From the NCBI RefSeq assembly GCF_040689105.1, contig NZ_JBFBVU010000011.1, forward strand, positions 1 through 64,000: a stretch of DNA of 64,000 bases, read 5' to 3'. Shown here one piece after another: positions 42,881-52,560 of this stretch (position 1 is the first letter of the stretch; the number at the start of each line of letters is the position of its first letter). This DNA is from Meridianimarinicoccus marinus (GTDB lineage Bacteria; Pseudomonadota; Alphaproteobacteria; Rhodobacterales; Rhodobacteraceae). Under the pieces are notes generated by a model, which did not search any database, was not told where the DNA came from, and saw only the letters and a program-made list of their open reading frames with translations. Made by a program: the position numbers and the translations under genes.

Positions 42881-44383
42881 ATGACCAGCCGTGACCTGCA
42901 TAGCACCGCACATTCCGGCGAAGGACTTTTGTCCTATCTGTGGTATGCGGTCGCCCTGATCTGCTGCCTGTATGTGGCGGTGCTGAACACGCTGCCCTTG
43001 TTCTACTTCGACTCCGTTGGCTACTATCTGAAGGGCACCAACGTGCTGAAGATGTTGGGTGTTCTGGACCCGGCAGCATCCACGGCCGGTGGGGCCGGCG
43101 GTGGTCTGGGCGGGGCAGGCGGCACCGAAAAGGCCGGCATCGACGGGTCGCATTCGGTCTGGTACTCGCTGGTGCTGGCCATCTTCGCGGGCTTTGCATC
43201 GCTGAAACTGGTGCCGCTGGTCAACGCCCTGCTGGTGCTGCTGACCTCCGCGCTGGTGGTGCGCGTGGTGTCGCGGGTCCATGGCTATGGGCTGAACCTG
43301 CCCTTTGCGGCCTCTTTCCCGATCATCGTCTCGGCGGTTTCCTCGCTGCCGTTCTACGTCGCCTTCCTGATGCCCGACATCCTGACGCCGCTGCTGTTGC
43401 TGGTTGTGGCATTGTTGACCGGATACGTCCGGCAGATGCGATGGGGCGAGATCCTGCTGGCGCTGGCCATTGGCACGATGGCGGGGGTGTTCCACATCTC
43501 GCACCTGCCGATCCTTGCGCTGCTGCTGCCGCTGTCTGCCCTGGGCGCGCTGGTGGTGGAACTGCGCCGCTGGTGGCTGGCCCCGCTGCTGGTGGGGATC
43601 ATGCTGGTGCTGGGCGTGGCCGAGAAAAGCGCCTTCACCATCGGGGTCCAGGAAGTCACCAACGAAAAGGTCGTCTACAAGCCTTTCATCACCGTGCGCC
43701 TGATCGAGGACGGCCCGGCCTACCGCTTCATGGAGCGCGCCTGCCCGGACGACAGCATTCCGACCTGCGCGCTATACGAGGCGCTGCAATGGTCCGACGA
43801 TCCTTACCGGCTGACCGCCTCGCATATCCTGCTGGAGGAATCGCCGCGGCTGGGGTCTTTCCTGCTGATGACGCCGGAAGACCAGCGGGCGGTGGCCGAG
43901 GATCAGATCCCTTTCTTTTTCCGGGTGCTGCTGAGCGATCCACTGGGCACCAGTTATGCCTTCCTGCAGAACACATGGTTGCAGGCCATGGGGTTCAGTG
44001 TCTGGATGACCCTGCCGCATGACGACATCATCACACGTGCCCATGGCTATGGCGGGGATATCGTGACCCTTTTCGTGCACGGCACCCTGTCCGCCGACAA
44101 GAGCTGGCTGCCCGCGGTCGAACGGGTGCATGAGGTCGTTTATGCCCTGTCCCTGCTGGTGATCGTCTATCACCTGCTGCGCCCGGCGCCGTTCTCGGCG
44201 CCGATCCTTGTGCTGGTGGCGATGGTGTTCCTGGGGATTCTGGTCAATGCCTTCGTCTGCGGCGGGGTTTCGCAACCGGCGGCACGTTATGGGGCGCGGG
44301 TGATCTGGCTGCTGCCCTATCTGGCGGCACTCCTGTCGCTGGTCCGGTTTGCATGGCTGGACCGCGCAAGGGATCTACAGTGA
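42881..44383 (+). CDS. Polytopic membrane protein, GT-C-like (500 aa)
   Basis: Membrane protein with about ten helices; first at about 18-40. Directly after it comes FYFDSVGYYLKG, an acidic residue (Asp44) with Tyr48/Tyr49, the layout of GT-C glycosyltransferases that use lipid-linked sugars. The loop then has a Gly-rich run (residues 68-82, TAGGAGGGLGGAGG). A long periplasmic segment at about 260-360 is followed by C-terminal helices. No close family is recognised, so the GT-C role is inferred from topology and its place between a sugar-nucleotide gene and glycosyltransferases. Confidence 0.6.
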   Translation: MTSRDLHSTAHSGEGLLSYLWYAVALICCLYVAVLNTLPLFYFDSVGYYLKGTNVLKMLGVLDPAASTAGGAGGGLGGAGGTEKAGIDGSHSVWYSLVLAIFAGFASLKLVPLVNALLVLLTSALVVRVVSRVHGYGLNLPFAASFPIIVSAVSSLPFYVAFLMPDILTPLLLLVVALLTGYVRQMRWGEILLALAIGTMAGVFHISHLPILALLLPLSALGALVVELRRWWLAPLLVGIMLVLGVAEKSAFTIGVQEVTNEKVVYKPFITVRLIEDGPAYRFMERACPDDSIPTCALYEALQWSDDPYRLTASHILLEESPRLGSFLLMTPEDQRAVAEDQIPFFFRVLLSDPLGTSYAFLQNTWLQAMGFSVWMTLPHDDIITRAHGYGGDIVTLFVHGTLSADKSWLPAVERVHEVVYALSLLVIVYHLLRPAPFSAPILVLVAMVFLGILVNAFVCGGVSQPAARYGARVIWLLPYLAALLSLVRFAWLDRARDLQ

Positions 44384-44469
44384 TAATATGAAGCAACTTC
44401 ATTTCCTCGCTTTTCCTTTACCTTGCGTCGATAAATGGTGCTCATACGGAAATTCCGGAACCTCTGTTG

Positions 44470-45489
44470 ATGACTGAACCGCGTTTGTTGAAGATTTGTG
44501 TTGTGATGCCGGCCTACAAGGCCGAACACCTGTTGCCCAAGGTGTTGCCCCCGCTGCTGCAGATGCAGGCAGCCGGAGAGGTGGACGAAGTGCTGGTCGT
44601 TGACGATCAAAGTCCCGATGGCACCCGCGCGTTGGCCGAGAAGATGGGCGCGCGGGTTCTGGTTACCCCGGTGAACGGCGGGCCGGGCGCGGCGCGCAAC
44701 CTGGCGGCCCAGAACACCGATGCCGATATCCTGTGGTTCGTGGACAGCGACGTGATCGCCTGGCCCGGCGGCGCTGCCCTGCTGCAAGAGGCGTTTGCGG
44801 ATCCGTCAGTACATGCGGTCTTCGGCTCTTATGACACCACGCCCGAGGGCAAGCCTTGGTATTCTCGCTACAAGAACCTGATGCATCGCTACTATCACCA
44901 GCACACCGGGCAAGAGGTCACGACCTGGTGGGCCGGTTGTGGCGCCATCCGGGCGGATGTGTTTCGCGATGTGGGCGGCTTCGACGTGACGACCTACAAG
45001 GTGCCCTCGATCGAGGATATCGAACTGGGCGACCGGATCGCGCGGGCCGGAGGCAGGATCCTGGTTCTGCCGCGCCTGCAAGGCAAGCATCTGAAGGTCT
45101 GGACCCTGCGCAACGGCATCTTCACCGATATCTTCCGCCGCGCCCTGCCGTGGTCGCGCCTGATGATCAATCGCGGTGGTCTGGTGAACGAGTTGAACGT
45201 CAGCCGGTCCGAGCGGATCAAGGCCGTGATCGCGGGTCTGCTGTTGCTGTCGCTGCTGGCACTGCCGTTCGACGGCGAAATACTTTGGCTGACGCTGCTG
45301 CTGCTGGGGCTGGCCGCCTGGCTGAACCGCGACCTGATTGCCTTCATGAAAGACAACGGCGGGCCGGTCTTCGCGGTGAAGGCCTTTCTCTATCACCAGG
45401 TCTATTACGTCTATTCCAGCGCCGCCTACGCGTGGTGCCTGTTCGAATATCACGTGTTGGGCCGCAAGGGACGACTGCATGTGCCGTGA
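44470..45489 (+). CDS. Family 2 glycosyltransferase, membrane-associated (339 aa)
   Basis: GT-A fold transferase: ICVVMPAYKAEHLLPKVLPP, VDEVLVVDDQSPDGTRALAE, the donor-site WFVDSDVIAWPGG with a DSD motif, WWAGCGAIRADVFRDVGGFD, and EDIELGDRI (acceptor base). Two hydrophobic segments at about 255-290 anchor it in the membrane. ATG at 44470 is preferred over TTG three bases earlier; no strong ribosome site is seen. It lies in the glycan locus, probably adding a sugar to a lipid carrier. Confidence 0.88.
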   Translation: MTEPRLLKICVVMPAYKAEHLLPKVLPPLLQMQAAGEVDEVLVVDDQSPDGTRALAEKMGARVLVTPVNGGPGAARNLAAQNTDADILWFVDSDVIAWPGGAALLQEAFADPSVHAVFGSYDTTPEGKPWYSRYKNLMHRYYHQHTGQEVTTWWAGCGAIRADVFRDVGGFDVTTYKVPSIEDIELGDRIARAGGRILVLPRLQGKHLKVWTLRNGIFTDIFRRALPWSRLMINRGGLVNELNVSRSERIKAVIAGLLLLSLLALPFDGEILWLTLLLLGLAAWLNRDLIAFMKDNGGPVFAVKAFLYHQVYYVYSSAAYAWCLFEYHVLGRKGRLHVP

Positions 45490-45523
45490 TCCCGCACGTC
45501 AAAGGGACCATGGATGAATTGTC

Positions 45524-46465
45524 ATGACGAGTAAGCCCAGAACGGGCACGACGGGAACCGGGAACATGGACGGAATGGACAAGGCGATGACGCCTGAGAC
45601 TGGCCTGGACGGGATGGCGCTGAGCGTCGTGATCCCGGCCTACAACGAAGAAAACGCTGTCCGTGCGACAGTCGACGACGTGCGCGCGGCGCTGGACCCA
45701 ACGGGCATCGACTATGAGATCATCGTGGTCGACGATGGTTCGGAAGATCGCACGCGGGAAGAGGCTGTCGCCTCGGGTGCCACCGTGTCCTGGAACGATG
45801 CCAATTCGGGTTATGGCGCGACGTTGAAACGTGGCGTGAAGATGGCGCAGTTCGACTACATCGCGATCATGGATGCAGATGGCACCTATCCGGCGCGCTA
45901 CCTGCCGGACATGCTCGAAATGTGTCGCCAGCAGGACATGGTGGTCGGGGATCGCGGCGCTGCGATGAAGAACGTGCCGATGGTGCGCCGCCCGGCGAAG
46001 AAATTCCTCAACTGGCTGGCTTCCTTCATGGCGCAGCGCAAGCTCAACGACATCAACTCGGGCCTGCGGGTGTTCCGCACCAAGGAGTTGATCCCCTTCC
46101 TGCCGCTGCTGCCACAGAATTTCTCGTTCACCACGACGATCACCCTTTGCATGGCCTGCAACGGCAAGCGGATGATCTACACGCCCATCGAATACGGAAA
46201 ACGCGTGGGCAAATCGAAGATCAAGCCGATCGATTTCCTGAACTTCATCATCCTGATCTTGCGGATGATCACGCTGTTCAATCCGCTGCGGGTGTTCCTG
46301 CCGGTGGGGCTGGTGCTGTTCCTGCTGGGGTTCTTCAAGTCGCTCTACGACCTGACCCAATGGAACCTGAGCGAAACGGCGGTGTTTGCGTTTCTGGCCG
46401 CGATCATGGTCTGGTCGCTGGGCCTGATCGCCGACATGATCTCGCGTCTGCATCTTCGGCCCTGA
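45524..46465 (+). CDS. Family 2 glycosyltransferase, DPM1/polyprenyl-phosphate sugar transferase-like (313 aa)
   Basis: Transferase resembling dolichol/undecaprenyl-phosphate mannosyl or glucosyl synthases: VVIPAYNEENAVRATVDDVR, IIVVDDGSEDRT, NSGYGATLKRGVKMA, donor-site Asp117-Ala-Asp119 (IMDADGTYP), then two C-terminal helices (VFLPVGLVLFLLGFFKSL, ETAVFAFLAAIMVWSLGLIA). The first 30 residues are extra; a start at Met31 is possible. Such enzymes make the lipid-linked sugar donor used by GT-C transferases, which fits the membrane protein coded at 42881. Confidence 0.88.
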   Translation: MTSKPRTGTTGTGNMDGMDKAMTPETGLDGMALSVVIPAYNEENAVRATVDDVRAALDPTGIDYEIIVVDDGSEDRTREEAVASGATVSWNDANSGYGATLKRGVKMAQFDYIAIMDADGTYPARYLPDMLEMCRQQDMVVGDRGAAMKNVPMVRRPAKKFLNWLASFMAQRKLNDINSGLRVFRTKELIPFLPLLPQNFSFTTTITLCMACNGKRMIYTPIEYGKRVGKSKIKPIDFLNFIILILRMITLFNPLRVFLPVGLVLFLLGFFKSLYDLTQWNLSETAVFAFLAAIMVWSLGLIADMISRLHLRP

Positions 46466-46553
46466 CGGGTTCAGTCATGGGATGCGCCCTGAAAGGGACT
46501 GTGTCCGCGTATTAGGTTCGGCGCATCGCGCCAAAGGCTCGGAGGCCGACGGA

Positions 46554-47981
46554 ATGGCTGACAACAGGATCAAGGTGCTCGGGGGCGGCCCGGCGGGGAT
46601 TGCAGCCGCCTTTGCATTGAATCGCAACGGCCCGCATCCGGCGGGGGTCGAGGTTCTGGATGCAGCCCCGCGACTGGGCGGCAACTCGGCCTCCTTCCAG
46701 ATCGAGGATATCTGGTGCGACTACGGCTCGCACCGGTTTCACCCGGTGGCCGACCCGCATGTGCTGGCGGATGTGAAGGCGCTGCTGGGCGAGGATCTGC
46801 TGTTGCAGCCCCGGCACGGGCGCATCCGGCTGGGCGGTCGCTGGATCCACTTCCCGCTCAAACTGGCCGATGCACTGATGCGCCTGCCCAAACCCTTCGC
46901 GGCTTCGCTTATGCGCGACATGGTCATGGGCAAATTTCGCAAGCCGCGCGAGGGGGACGCGACGTTTTCCAGCGTGCTTTACGACGGGCTGGGGCCGACT
47001 ATTTCCGAGAATTTCTATTTTCCCTATGTGAAGAAACTGTGGGGGCTGGATCCGGACGAACTGGCCGTGACCCTGGCCGAACGCCGGGTGTCGGGCAGTT
47101 CCGTCGGCAAGATCCTGGGCAAGATGATGCGGATGCTGCCGGGGCTGCGCAGTCCGACCACCGGGCGCTTTTACTATCCGAAGAAGGGTTTCGGGCAGAT
47201 CTCGGAAACCATGGCCCAGGCGGCGGCGGACAAGGGCGCGACCTTCACCCTGAACACGCCGATTTCCGGGATCGTGCGGGAGGGCGACAAGGTCGTCGCC
47301 ATCACCACCGGGCAGGGCGACGACGCCGTGCGCCAGGATGCCGATCTGGTGATGTCCACTATCCCGATCACTGCGCTGGTCCGGGCCATCACCCCGGCGG
47401 CGCCGGACGAGGTTCTGAAAGCCGCCGACGCAATTCGCTATCGAGGCATGATCCTGATCTATCTGGTGCTGGAAACCGACCAGTTCACCGAATACGACGC
47501 CCATTATTTCCCCGAGCTTTCGACCCCGATCAGCCGGATGTCGGAGCCCAAGAACTACAACTCGGCCACCACGCCGCGCGGCACCACACTGCTGTGTGCC
47601 GAATTGCCCTGTGATCCCGGCGAAAAATGGTGGGGCATGACCGACGCGGAGCTGGGCGAGGCCTTCTGCGGCTGGCTCGGCGACCTCGGTCTGCCGGTGA
47701 CCATGCCGGTCAAATCCTGCGAAACCCGGCGCCTGCGTCATGCCTATCCGGTCTACGATCTGGACTATCAGGCCAATTTCGACGTGATGGATCGCTGGGT
47801 GTCCGGGCTGGACGGGCTGCTGAATTTTGGGCGGCAGGGGCTGTTTGCCCATGACAACACGCATCATGCCTATGCAATGGCTTACGGTGCGGTAGAGTGC
47901 GTTAACGAAGATTTGTCGATTGATCGCAAACTCTGGTCGCAGCGCCGGGCCGAGTTTGCCAAACACGTTGTGGAGGATTGA
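46554..47981 (+). CDS. FAD-dependent oxidoreductase, UDP-galactopyranose-mutase/protoporphyrinogen-oxidase-like (475 aa)
   Basis: Flavoprotein with an N-terminal GGGPAGIAAAFALNR dinucleotide fold, GGNSASFQIEDIWCDYGSHR (the FAD-binding loop) and FYFPYVKKLWGLDPDELA, which is typical of UDP-galactopyranose-mutase-like proteins in polysaccharide loci. Later come GRFYYPKKGFGQISE and GLFAHDNTHHAYAMA. ATG at 46554 has GGAGG upstream. It is related to but clearly different from the product of 51024-52505. It may rearrange a sugar nucleotide or a lipid-linked sugar; the substrate is unknown. Confidence 0.85.
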   Translation: MADNRIKVLGGGPAGIAAAFALNRNGPHPAGVEVLDAAPRLGGNSASFQIEDIWCDYGSHRFHPVADPHVLADVKALLGEDLLLQPRHGRIRLGGRWIHFPLKLADALMRLPKPFAASLMRDMVMGKFRKPREGDATFSSVLYDGLGPTISENFYFPYVKKLWGLDPDELAVTLAERRVSGSSVGKILGKMMRMLPGLRSPTTGRFYYPKKGFGQISETMAQAAADKGATFTLNTPISGIVREGDKVVAITTGQGDDAVRQDADLVMSTIPITALVRAITPAAPDEVLKAADAIRYRGMILIYLVLETDQFTEYDAHYFPELSTPISRMSEPKNYNSATTPRGTTLLCAELPCDPGEKWWGMTDAELGEAFCGWLGDLGLPVTMPVKSCETRRLRHAYPVYDLDYQANFDVMDRWVSGLDGLLNFGRQGLFAHDNTHHAYAMAYGAVECVNEDLSIDRKLWSQRRAEFAKHVVED

Positions 47982-47983
47982 GG

Positions 47984-48742
47984 ATGTCCAATACCCCGAT
48001 CGTTGATATTCTGATGTACCACTCGATCTCGCAGGGCAGTGGACCGACCACGATACCGCCGAATGTGTTCGCGGAACAGATGGATGCCATTGCCGAAGCA
48101 GGTCTGCCGGTGATCACGCTGGACGATCTGGTCGAGGCGCGGAACATGGGCAAACCGCTGCCGGATCGGTCGATCATCCTCACCTTCGACGATGCGTTTC
48201 TGGATTTCGCGGAAGAGGCCTATCCGGTGCTGCAAGGGCACGGGTTCCCGGCCATCGTCTATCTGCCCTCGGATTACGTCGGGCGGGAAGAGTTGTGGAT
48301 CGGCTCCGGCGCCAAGCCTCGCAAGCTGATGGACTGGCCCAAGATCAAGGAACTGGCGGCGGAAGGCATCCAGTTCGGCAGCCATGCGGTTACCCATTCG
48401 GACCTGACCATGGTCACCGATGACACGCTGGGGATTGAGTTGAACGTCTCGAAGGCCGAGATCGAAGATGAACTGGGCCGCCCGGTGGACCATTTCGCGC
48501 CACCCTACGGCCTGTTGAATTCCCACGTCACCAACCTGGCCTCCAGCATCTACAAGACGTGTGTCGGCACCCGGCTGGCGCAGGCTGGGCCGGTGGACAA
48601 CCTGCACGAGCTTCCCCGCATCGAGATGCACTATTTCCGGGACATCACCCGCTGGAAGGCGCATCTGGCCGGGCGTGGCGGGGCCTATCTCGCGCGCCGC
48701 AAGGCGCTGAGGTGGGTGCGCGAACGCTTGCCGTGGATGTGA
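47984..48742 (+). CDS. Polysaccharide deacetylase family protein (252 aa)
   Basis: NodB-fold deacetylase. The metal-binding motifs are visible: YHSIS and ILTFDDAFLDFAE (Asp-Asp motif), GSHAVTHSDLT (SHxxTH motif), FAPPYGLLNS (catalytic motif 3). GGAGG precedes the ATG at 47984, two bases after the flavoprotein stop, so it is in the same operon. No signal peptide is seen, so it may act in the cytoplasm on a nucleotide or lipid-linked sugar. Confidence 0.9.
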   Translation: MSNTPIVDILMYHSISQGSGPTTIPPNVFAEQMDAIAEAGLPVITLDDLVEARNMGKPLPDRSIILTFDDAFLDFAEEAYPVLQGHGFPAIVYLPSDYVGREELWIGSGAKPRKLMDWPKIKELAAEGIQFGSHAVTHSDLTMVTDDTLGIELNVSKAEIEDELGRPVDHFAPPYGLLNSHVTNLASSIYKTCVGTRLAQAGPVDNLHELPRIEMHYFRDITRWKAHLAGRGGAYLARRKALRWVRERLPWM

Positions 48743-48752
48743 CCTCGGCGCC

Positions 48753-50261
48753 CTAGTCGATCGGGCGTCCGATGACCCAGACCAGCGGGGCGTCCGGCCG
48801 ATCCGGCAGGATAACGGACACCCGGTTGCGGCCTTCGGTGGCCGTCACCGTCGCCAGAAGAAGCGCCCCTTTGTCGTTGGGGCGGAGCGTGCTGTCGACC
48901 GGTTTGCCGTCAAACGTGACTTGCGCTGCGGGCGCGGTTTTTCCGTTCAGCCGCAACCTCAGGGACAAGGGTTCGCCCGCCTGCGGCGGACCCGAGATCC
49001 TCAATTCGCCGTCGGATTTCGGCACGCGGGAATAGACGCGCGTCCAGTCTGGGGCGAAAACTTCGGTGAACCGGTAGGTGTAGAGCCCGACCGTGCCGAT
49101 CAACCCCACGAGAATCAGCCATTTCAGCGGACGCATCCCACGCCAGGCGCGCCGCAGTGCGGGGCCTTTCGGGGCCTCCTGCGGCCGCGGCGCCACCCGT
49201 GCGGAAAACACCAGTACACCTGACAGGGCCAGTGCGCTGCTGGCCAGCCCGAACACCAGCCAGAGGGGACGCGAAATACCCTCGGCCCAGGTGCCATAGT
49301 GCAGGGACTGAAGGATCCGGGCCAGCTTGCGCCCTGGCGTGGCTTCGGAGGCGGGATAGGCGCCCAGCACCTTCAGGTTCGACGGATCAATAAGGACCAA
49401 TGCCGTGCCGCCTTCGAAGGCCGCGTGCCGGGTCACCCCTTCGATTTCGAACCGCTGCTTCTTGGTGCCGGGCATGCGCAGGCGCGTGATGTCCATTCCA
49501 CCGACCGCTTCGCTGGCCACCGCCGCCACCTGGTCCAGCATTTCGCCGTCCAACCCCGGCGGCAGCACGGTCTCGCGCTCCATGGTCGGGGCGGGGTTCA
49601 GCGCGGCCGGGCGAATGCCGAAATGCCCCAGCAGGAAATACGAGGCCGAGACCGTGGCCACGATCAGGAACGGCGCTGTCCACAGGGCGATCAGCCGATG
49701 TACGCCGCCCCACCATCCGCGCGAGCCAACCTCGCCCGCCGGCGCCCGAAAGAAGCCCTTCCAGAAGCGGCGATAGGTGATCAACCCGGTCACCACCATG
49801 CCGAACAGGATGATCGAGAACGACAGCACGGCCAGATCGCCCAGCTTCATCTTCATCAGGAAACTGACGTGGAAGGCGTGAAGGAAACTGCGCAGCCCGT
49901 TGACCTTGGTGGTGCCAATGACCTCGGCGGTGATGGGATCGGTCCAGACATTGATCTGCTGCCCCCACCGGGTCACGGCGAAGGTGGTGTCCGCTAGAAA
50001 CCCGCCGCCGCGCGGGGTGATGGAGTTGATCTGCACGTCCGGATAGGCATCGCGGACCGACGCGAAGATCTGCCCGACACTGGCAGGGGTCTGGGGGGCG
50101 GTCGAATCGGCCTGCATCTGCGGTAGCAGCACCGCTTCGATCTCGACCCCGTAAAGCAGCAGGGATCCGGACAGAAGCACCAGGAACATCAGGATCGAAA
50201 GATTGAGGCCAATCCATGCATGAAGTTTGAATACCGTCGTGCGAAAGGTGCGGGACAACAT
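48753..50261 (-). CDS. PepSY-associated transmembrane helix protein (502 aa)
   Basis: Iron-uptake-associated membrane protein of the PepSY_TM family (PiuB-like). Helices at about 13-38 (FKLHAWIGLNLSILMFLVLL), 140-165, 190-210 and 345-370; the typical HAFHVSFLMKMKLGDLAVLS and WWGGVHRLIALWTAPFLIVA carry the His pairs. A long C-terminal periplasmic domain has an immunoglobulin-like repeat (GEPLSLRLRLNGKTAPAAQV). ATG at 50261 is preferred to TTG at 50264, with AGGAG ten bases upstream. Convergent with the deacetylase gene; unrelated to the glycan locus. Such genes are often iron-controlled, but I cannot point to a Fur or RirA box. Confidence 0.85.
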   Translation of the reverse strand: MLSRTFRTTVFKLHAWIGLNLSILMFLVLLSGSLLLYGVEIEAVLLPQMQADSTAPQTPASVGQIFASVRDAYPDVQINSITPRGGGFLADTTFAVTRWGQQINVWTDPITAEVIGTTKVNGLRSFLHAFHVSFLMKMKLGDLAVLSFSIILFGMVVTGLITYRRFWKGFFRAPAGEVGSRGWWGGVHRLIALWTAPFLIVATVSASYFLLGHFGIRPAALNPAPTMERETVLPPGLDGEMLDQVAAVASEAVGGMDITRLRMPGTKKQRFEIEGVTRHAAFEGGTALVLIDPSNLKVLGAYPASEATPGRKLARILQSLHYGTWAEGISRPLWLVFGLASSALALSGVLVFSARVAPRPQEAPKGPALRRAWRGMRPLKWLILVGLIGTVGLYTYRFTEVFAPDWTRVYSRVPKSDGELRISGPPQAGEPLSLRLRLNGKTAPAAQVTFDGKPVDSTLRPNDKGALLLATVTATEGRNRVSVILPDRPDAPLVWVIGRPID

Positions 50262-51023
50262 CAACGAAATACTCCTGACGGCGGCATCTGCCTGAGGTCA
50301 TTCAACAAAACTCGAGCCGCCTGCGGCATGAAATCATGCATCCGACGGGTCCAGAGGCCCGTCGAACTGGATACAATAGTCGGACATTGGCCGGAAGAAT
50401 ACGGCGTGCCGGATCCATGCAACTGCGACGTTCCGCTTTATATTCCAAAAAAACAACGTGAGCACCAGCGCAACAATTGCCGCGGAGAGACGCGAATCAT
50501 TCGAAGGTTCCTCGTGCCAATGGATCGAATCACATTTCACAACCTGACATGCGAGAGATCTTCCCCGAAACAAGGCCGGGAAACTGGCATTCTGGTCACG
50601 AAATCGCGCAGCGTCGTTCATCTATTTCCGAATTTGAGGGTTTGGTCAGGAACATTATTGTAACGTCACGGAAAGGAATCGTGGTAGACCCTTGAGGTGG
50701 GAAAACTGCGACGTCCGCCCGCGACATTCTGCGGGGCTGCGAGGCGGCGCAGCAGTGTGTGTGAATGGTGGGAGCGCTTGTTGTATGTCGGGACACGCGA
50801 AAAACAGCCGGAGCAGGTGCCAAGTGGCGCCAGATATGCGCAGACGGCACGACCCGCATCGTTGGTGTCCGGGACTGCAGTCCATGATCGCATCACCTGC
50901 GGCGTGGGGAAGTCTGGCGGACCGGCCGGCGTTTCAATAGCATGGAAAAGAACAGCGGATTTTCATTAGCTATATGTCGAAATTCCTTTGGTTTCTTGGG
51001 GTGGTAATATTGGTGGCTGAACA
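50262..51023. other. Intergenic region with no recognised gene (762 bp)
   Basis: Separates the PepSY gene from the second mutase-like flavoprotein gene. GC content is lower than around it, especially 50400-50700. Open frames of up to 147 codons exist on both strands but show no motif and weak starts. It may hold promoters for both divergent genes and possibly decayed sequence. Confidence 0.55.
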
Positions 51024-52505
51024 ATGAGTGAGACTGATACGTCAAAAGTCGTGGTTGTCGGGGGTGGTCCTGCTGGGCTGACGGCGGCATATGAACTTCA
51101 GAAGCTCAGCAAAAAGCACACTCCGGTGGTATTCGAAGGCTCTGACCTTGTGGGCGGGATTTCACGGACGGAGTCGAACAAGGGCTATCGCTTCGACATC
51201 GGCGGACACCGCTTCTTCACGAAGGTGACCGAGGTCGAAGCCATGTGGCACGAAGTGCTGGGCGATGATTTCATCACCCGCCCGCGCCAAAGCCGCATCT
51301 ACTATCGCGGTCGTTTCTTCGATTACCCGCTCAAGATCTTCAACGCGCTGTCCAATATCGGGCCGTATGAAACGGTGCGCATCCTGGTCAGCTATCTGAA
51401 GTGGCAGATCCGACCCTATCGCAAGGAAGAAAGCTTCGAGGAATGGGTGATCAACCGTTTCGGCGGCCGTCTCTACATGCATTTCTTCCGCAGCTACACC
51501 GAGAAGGTCTGGGGCATCGATCCCAAGGAAATCCGGGCGGATTGGGCCGCGCAGCGGATCAAGAACCTGTCGCTGTTCAAGGCGGTCTGGAATGCCATTT
51601 CCGGGGCCAATGACACTGCCTCGCTGATCGAGGAATTCCAGTATCCGCGCCTTGGTCCCGGCATGATGTGGGAACGCTGCGCGGAACTGGTCGAGAAGCA
51701 GGGCGGCGAGGTGCAGATGCGCTCGGCCGTGGTGAAAGTGCACCGCGACGGCATGCGGGTGACCGGTGTGGACGTGAAACGCTGGGCCGAGGATGGCACC
51801 GATCTGGGCACGGAGTTGGTGGAGGGCGACGAGTTCGTCAACACCATGGCGCTGCGCGACCTGATTCTCGCCTTCGATCCGCCGCCGCCGCCGCATGTGG
51901 TCGAAGCGGCCAACAAGCTGCGGTACCGCGATTTCCTGATCGTGACGCTGGTGCTGAACCAGGCCGACCCGTTCCCGGACAACTGGATCTACATCCACAG
52001 CCCGCAGGTGAAGGTGGGCCGGATCCAGAACTTCTCGGCGTGGTCGCCCGAAATGGTGCCGGATCCCAATACCGCCTCGATCGGGATGGAGTACTTCTGT
52101 CAGGAGGGTGACGGGCTCTGGACCATGACCGACGAGGAGTTGCGCGCGTTGGCGTCGAAGGAACTGGACGAGCTGGGCTTGGCCTCGGCGGACACGGTAA
52201 TCGACGCGGCCATCATTCGCCAGCCCAAGGCCTATCCGGTCTATGACGGCGAATATCAGGACGTGCTGAAGGTGCTGAAAGAGTGGATCGTCTCGCTGGA
52301 AAACTTCCAGACCGTCGGCCGCAACGGCTTGCACCGTTACAACAATCAGGACCATTCGATGCTGTCGGCCATGTATGCCGCGCGCAACATCGTGGGGGCC
52401 AATCACGACGTTTGGGAAGTAAACGTCGAACGGTCTTATCACGAGGAATTCGAACTGAAGAAGGAAGACGATTCGGATACGCAGCAAAACGTCGCTGCCG
52501 CCTGA
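51024..52505 (+). CDS. FAD-dependent oxidoreductase, UDP-galactopyranose-mutase-like (493 aa)
   Basis: Second mutase-like flavoprotein: VVVVGGGPAGLTAAYELQKL, GGISRTESNKGYRFDIGGHR, FFRSYTEKVWGIDPKEIRAD (aligned to FYFPYVKKLWGLDPDELA of its paralogue), and NGLHRYNNQDHSMLSAMYA. GGTGG precedes the ATG. It stands alone behind 760 bp of gene-free DNA and is closed by a strong terminator. A charged C-terminal tail (KKEDDSDTQQ) is extra. Like the first copy it probably acts on a sugar or lipid-linked sugar; the presence of two suggests two different sugars. Confidence 0.88.
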   Translation: MSETDTSKVVVVGGGPAGLTAAYELQKLSKKHTPVVFEGSDLVGGISRTESNKGYRFDIGGHRFFTKVTEVEAMWHEVLGDDFITRPRQSRIYYRGRFFDYPLKIFNALSNIGPYETVRILVSYLKWQIRPYRKEESFEEWVINRFGGRLYMHFFRSYTEKVWGIDPKEIRADWAAQRIKNLSLFKAVWNAISGANDTASLIEEFQYPRLGPGMMWERCAELVEKQGGEVQMRSAVVKVHRDGMRVTGVDVKRWAEDGTDLGTELVEGDEFVNTMALRDLILAFDPPPPPHVVEAANKLRYRDFLIVTLVLNQADPFPDNWIYIHSPQVKVGRIQNFSAWSPEMVPDPNTASIGMEYFCQEGDGLWTMTDEELRALASKELDELGLASADTVIDAAIIRQPKAYPVYDGEYQDVLKVLKEWIVSLENFQTVGRNGLHRYNNQDHSMLSAMYAARNIVGANHDVWEVNVERSYHEEFELKKEDDSDTQQNVAAA

Positions 52506-52526
52506 ATTTTTCCACTCCATCGTGAC

Positions 52527-52556
52527 AAGGCCGCCCTGTTCCTGGGCGGCCTTTTT
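52527..52556 (+). terminator. Intrinsic terminator after the second flavoprotein gene
   Basis: AAGGCCGCCC pairs with GGGCGGCCTT (10 bp) over a seven-base loop and runs into TTTC. Classical strong terminator, 21 bp past the stop. Confidence 0.9.
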
Positions 52557-52560
52557 CGTT

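Noticed and set aside
50334..50621. Minus-strand open frame of 95 codons in the 762-bp gap
   Set aside because: No motif, no signal, weak start and composition unlike coding sequence of the neighbours.
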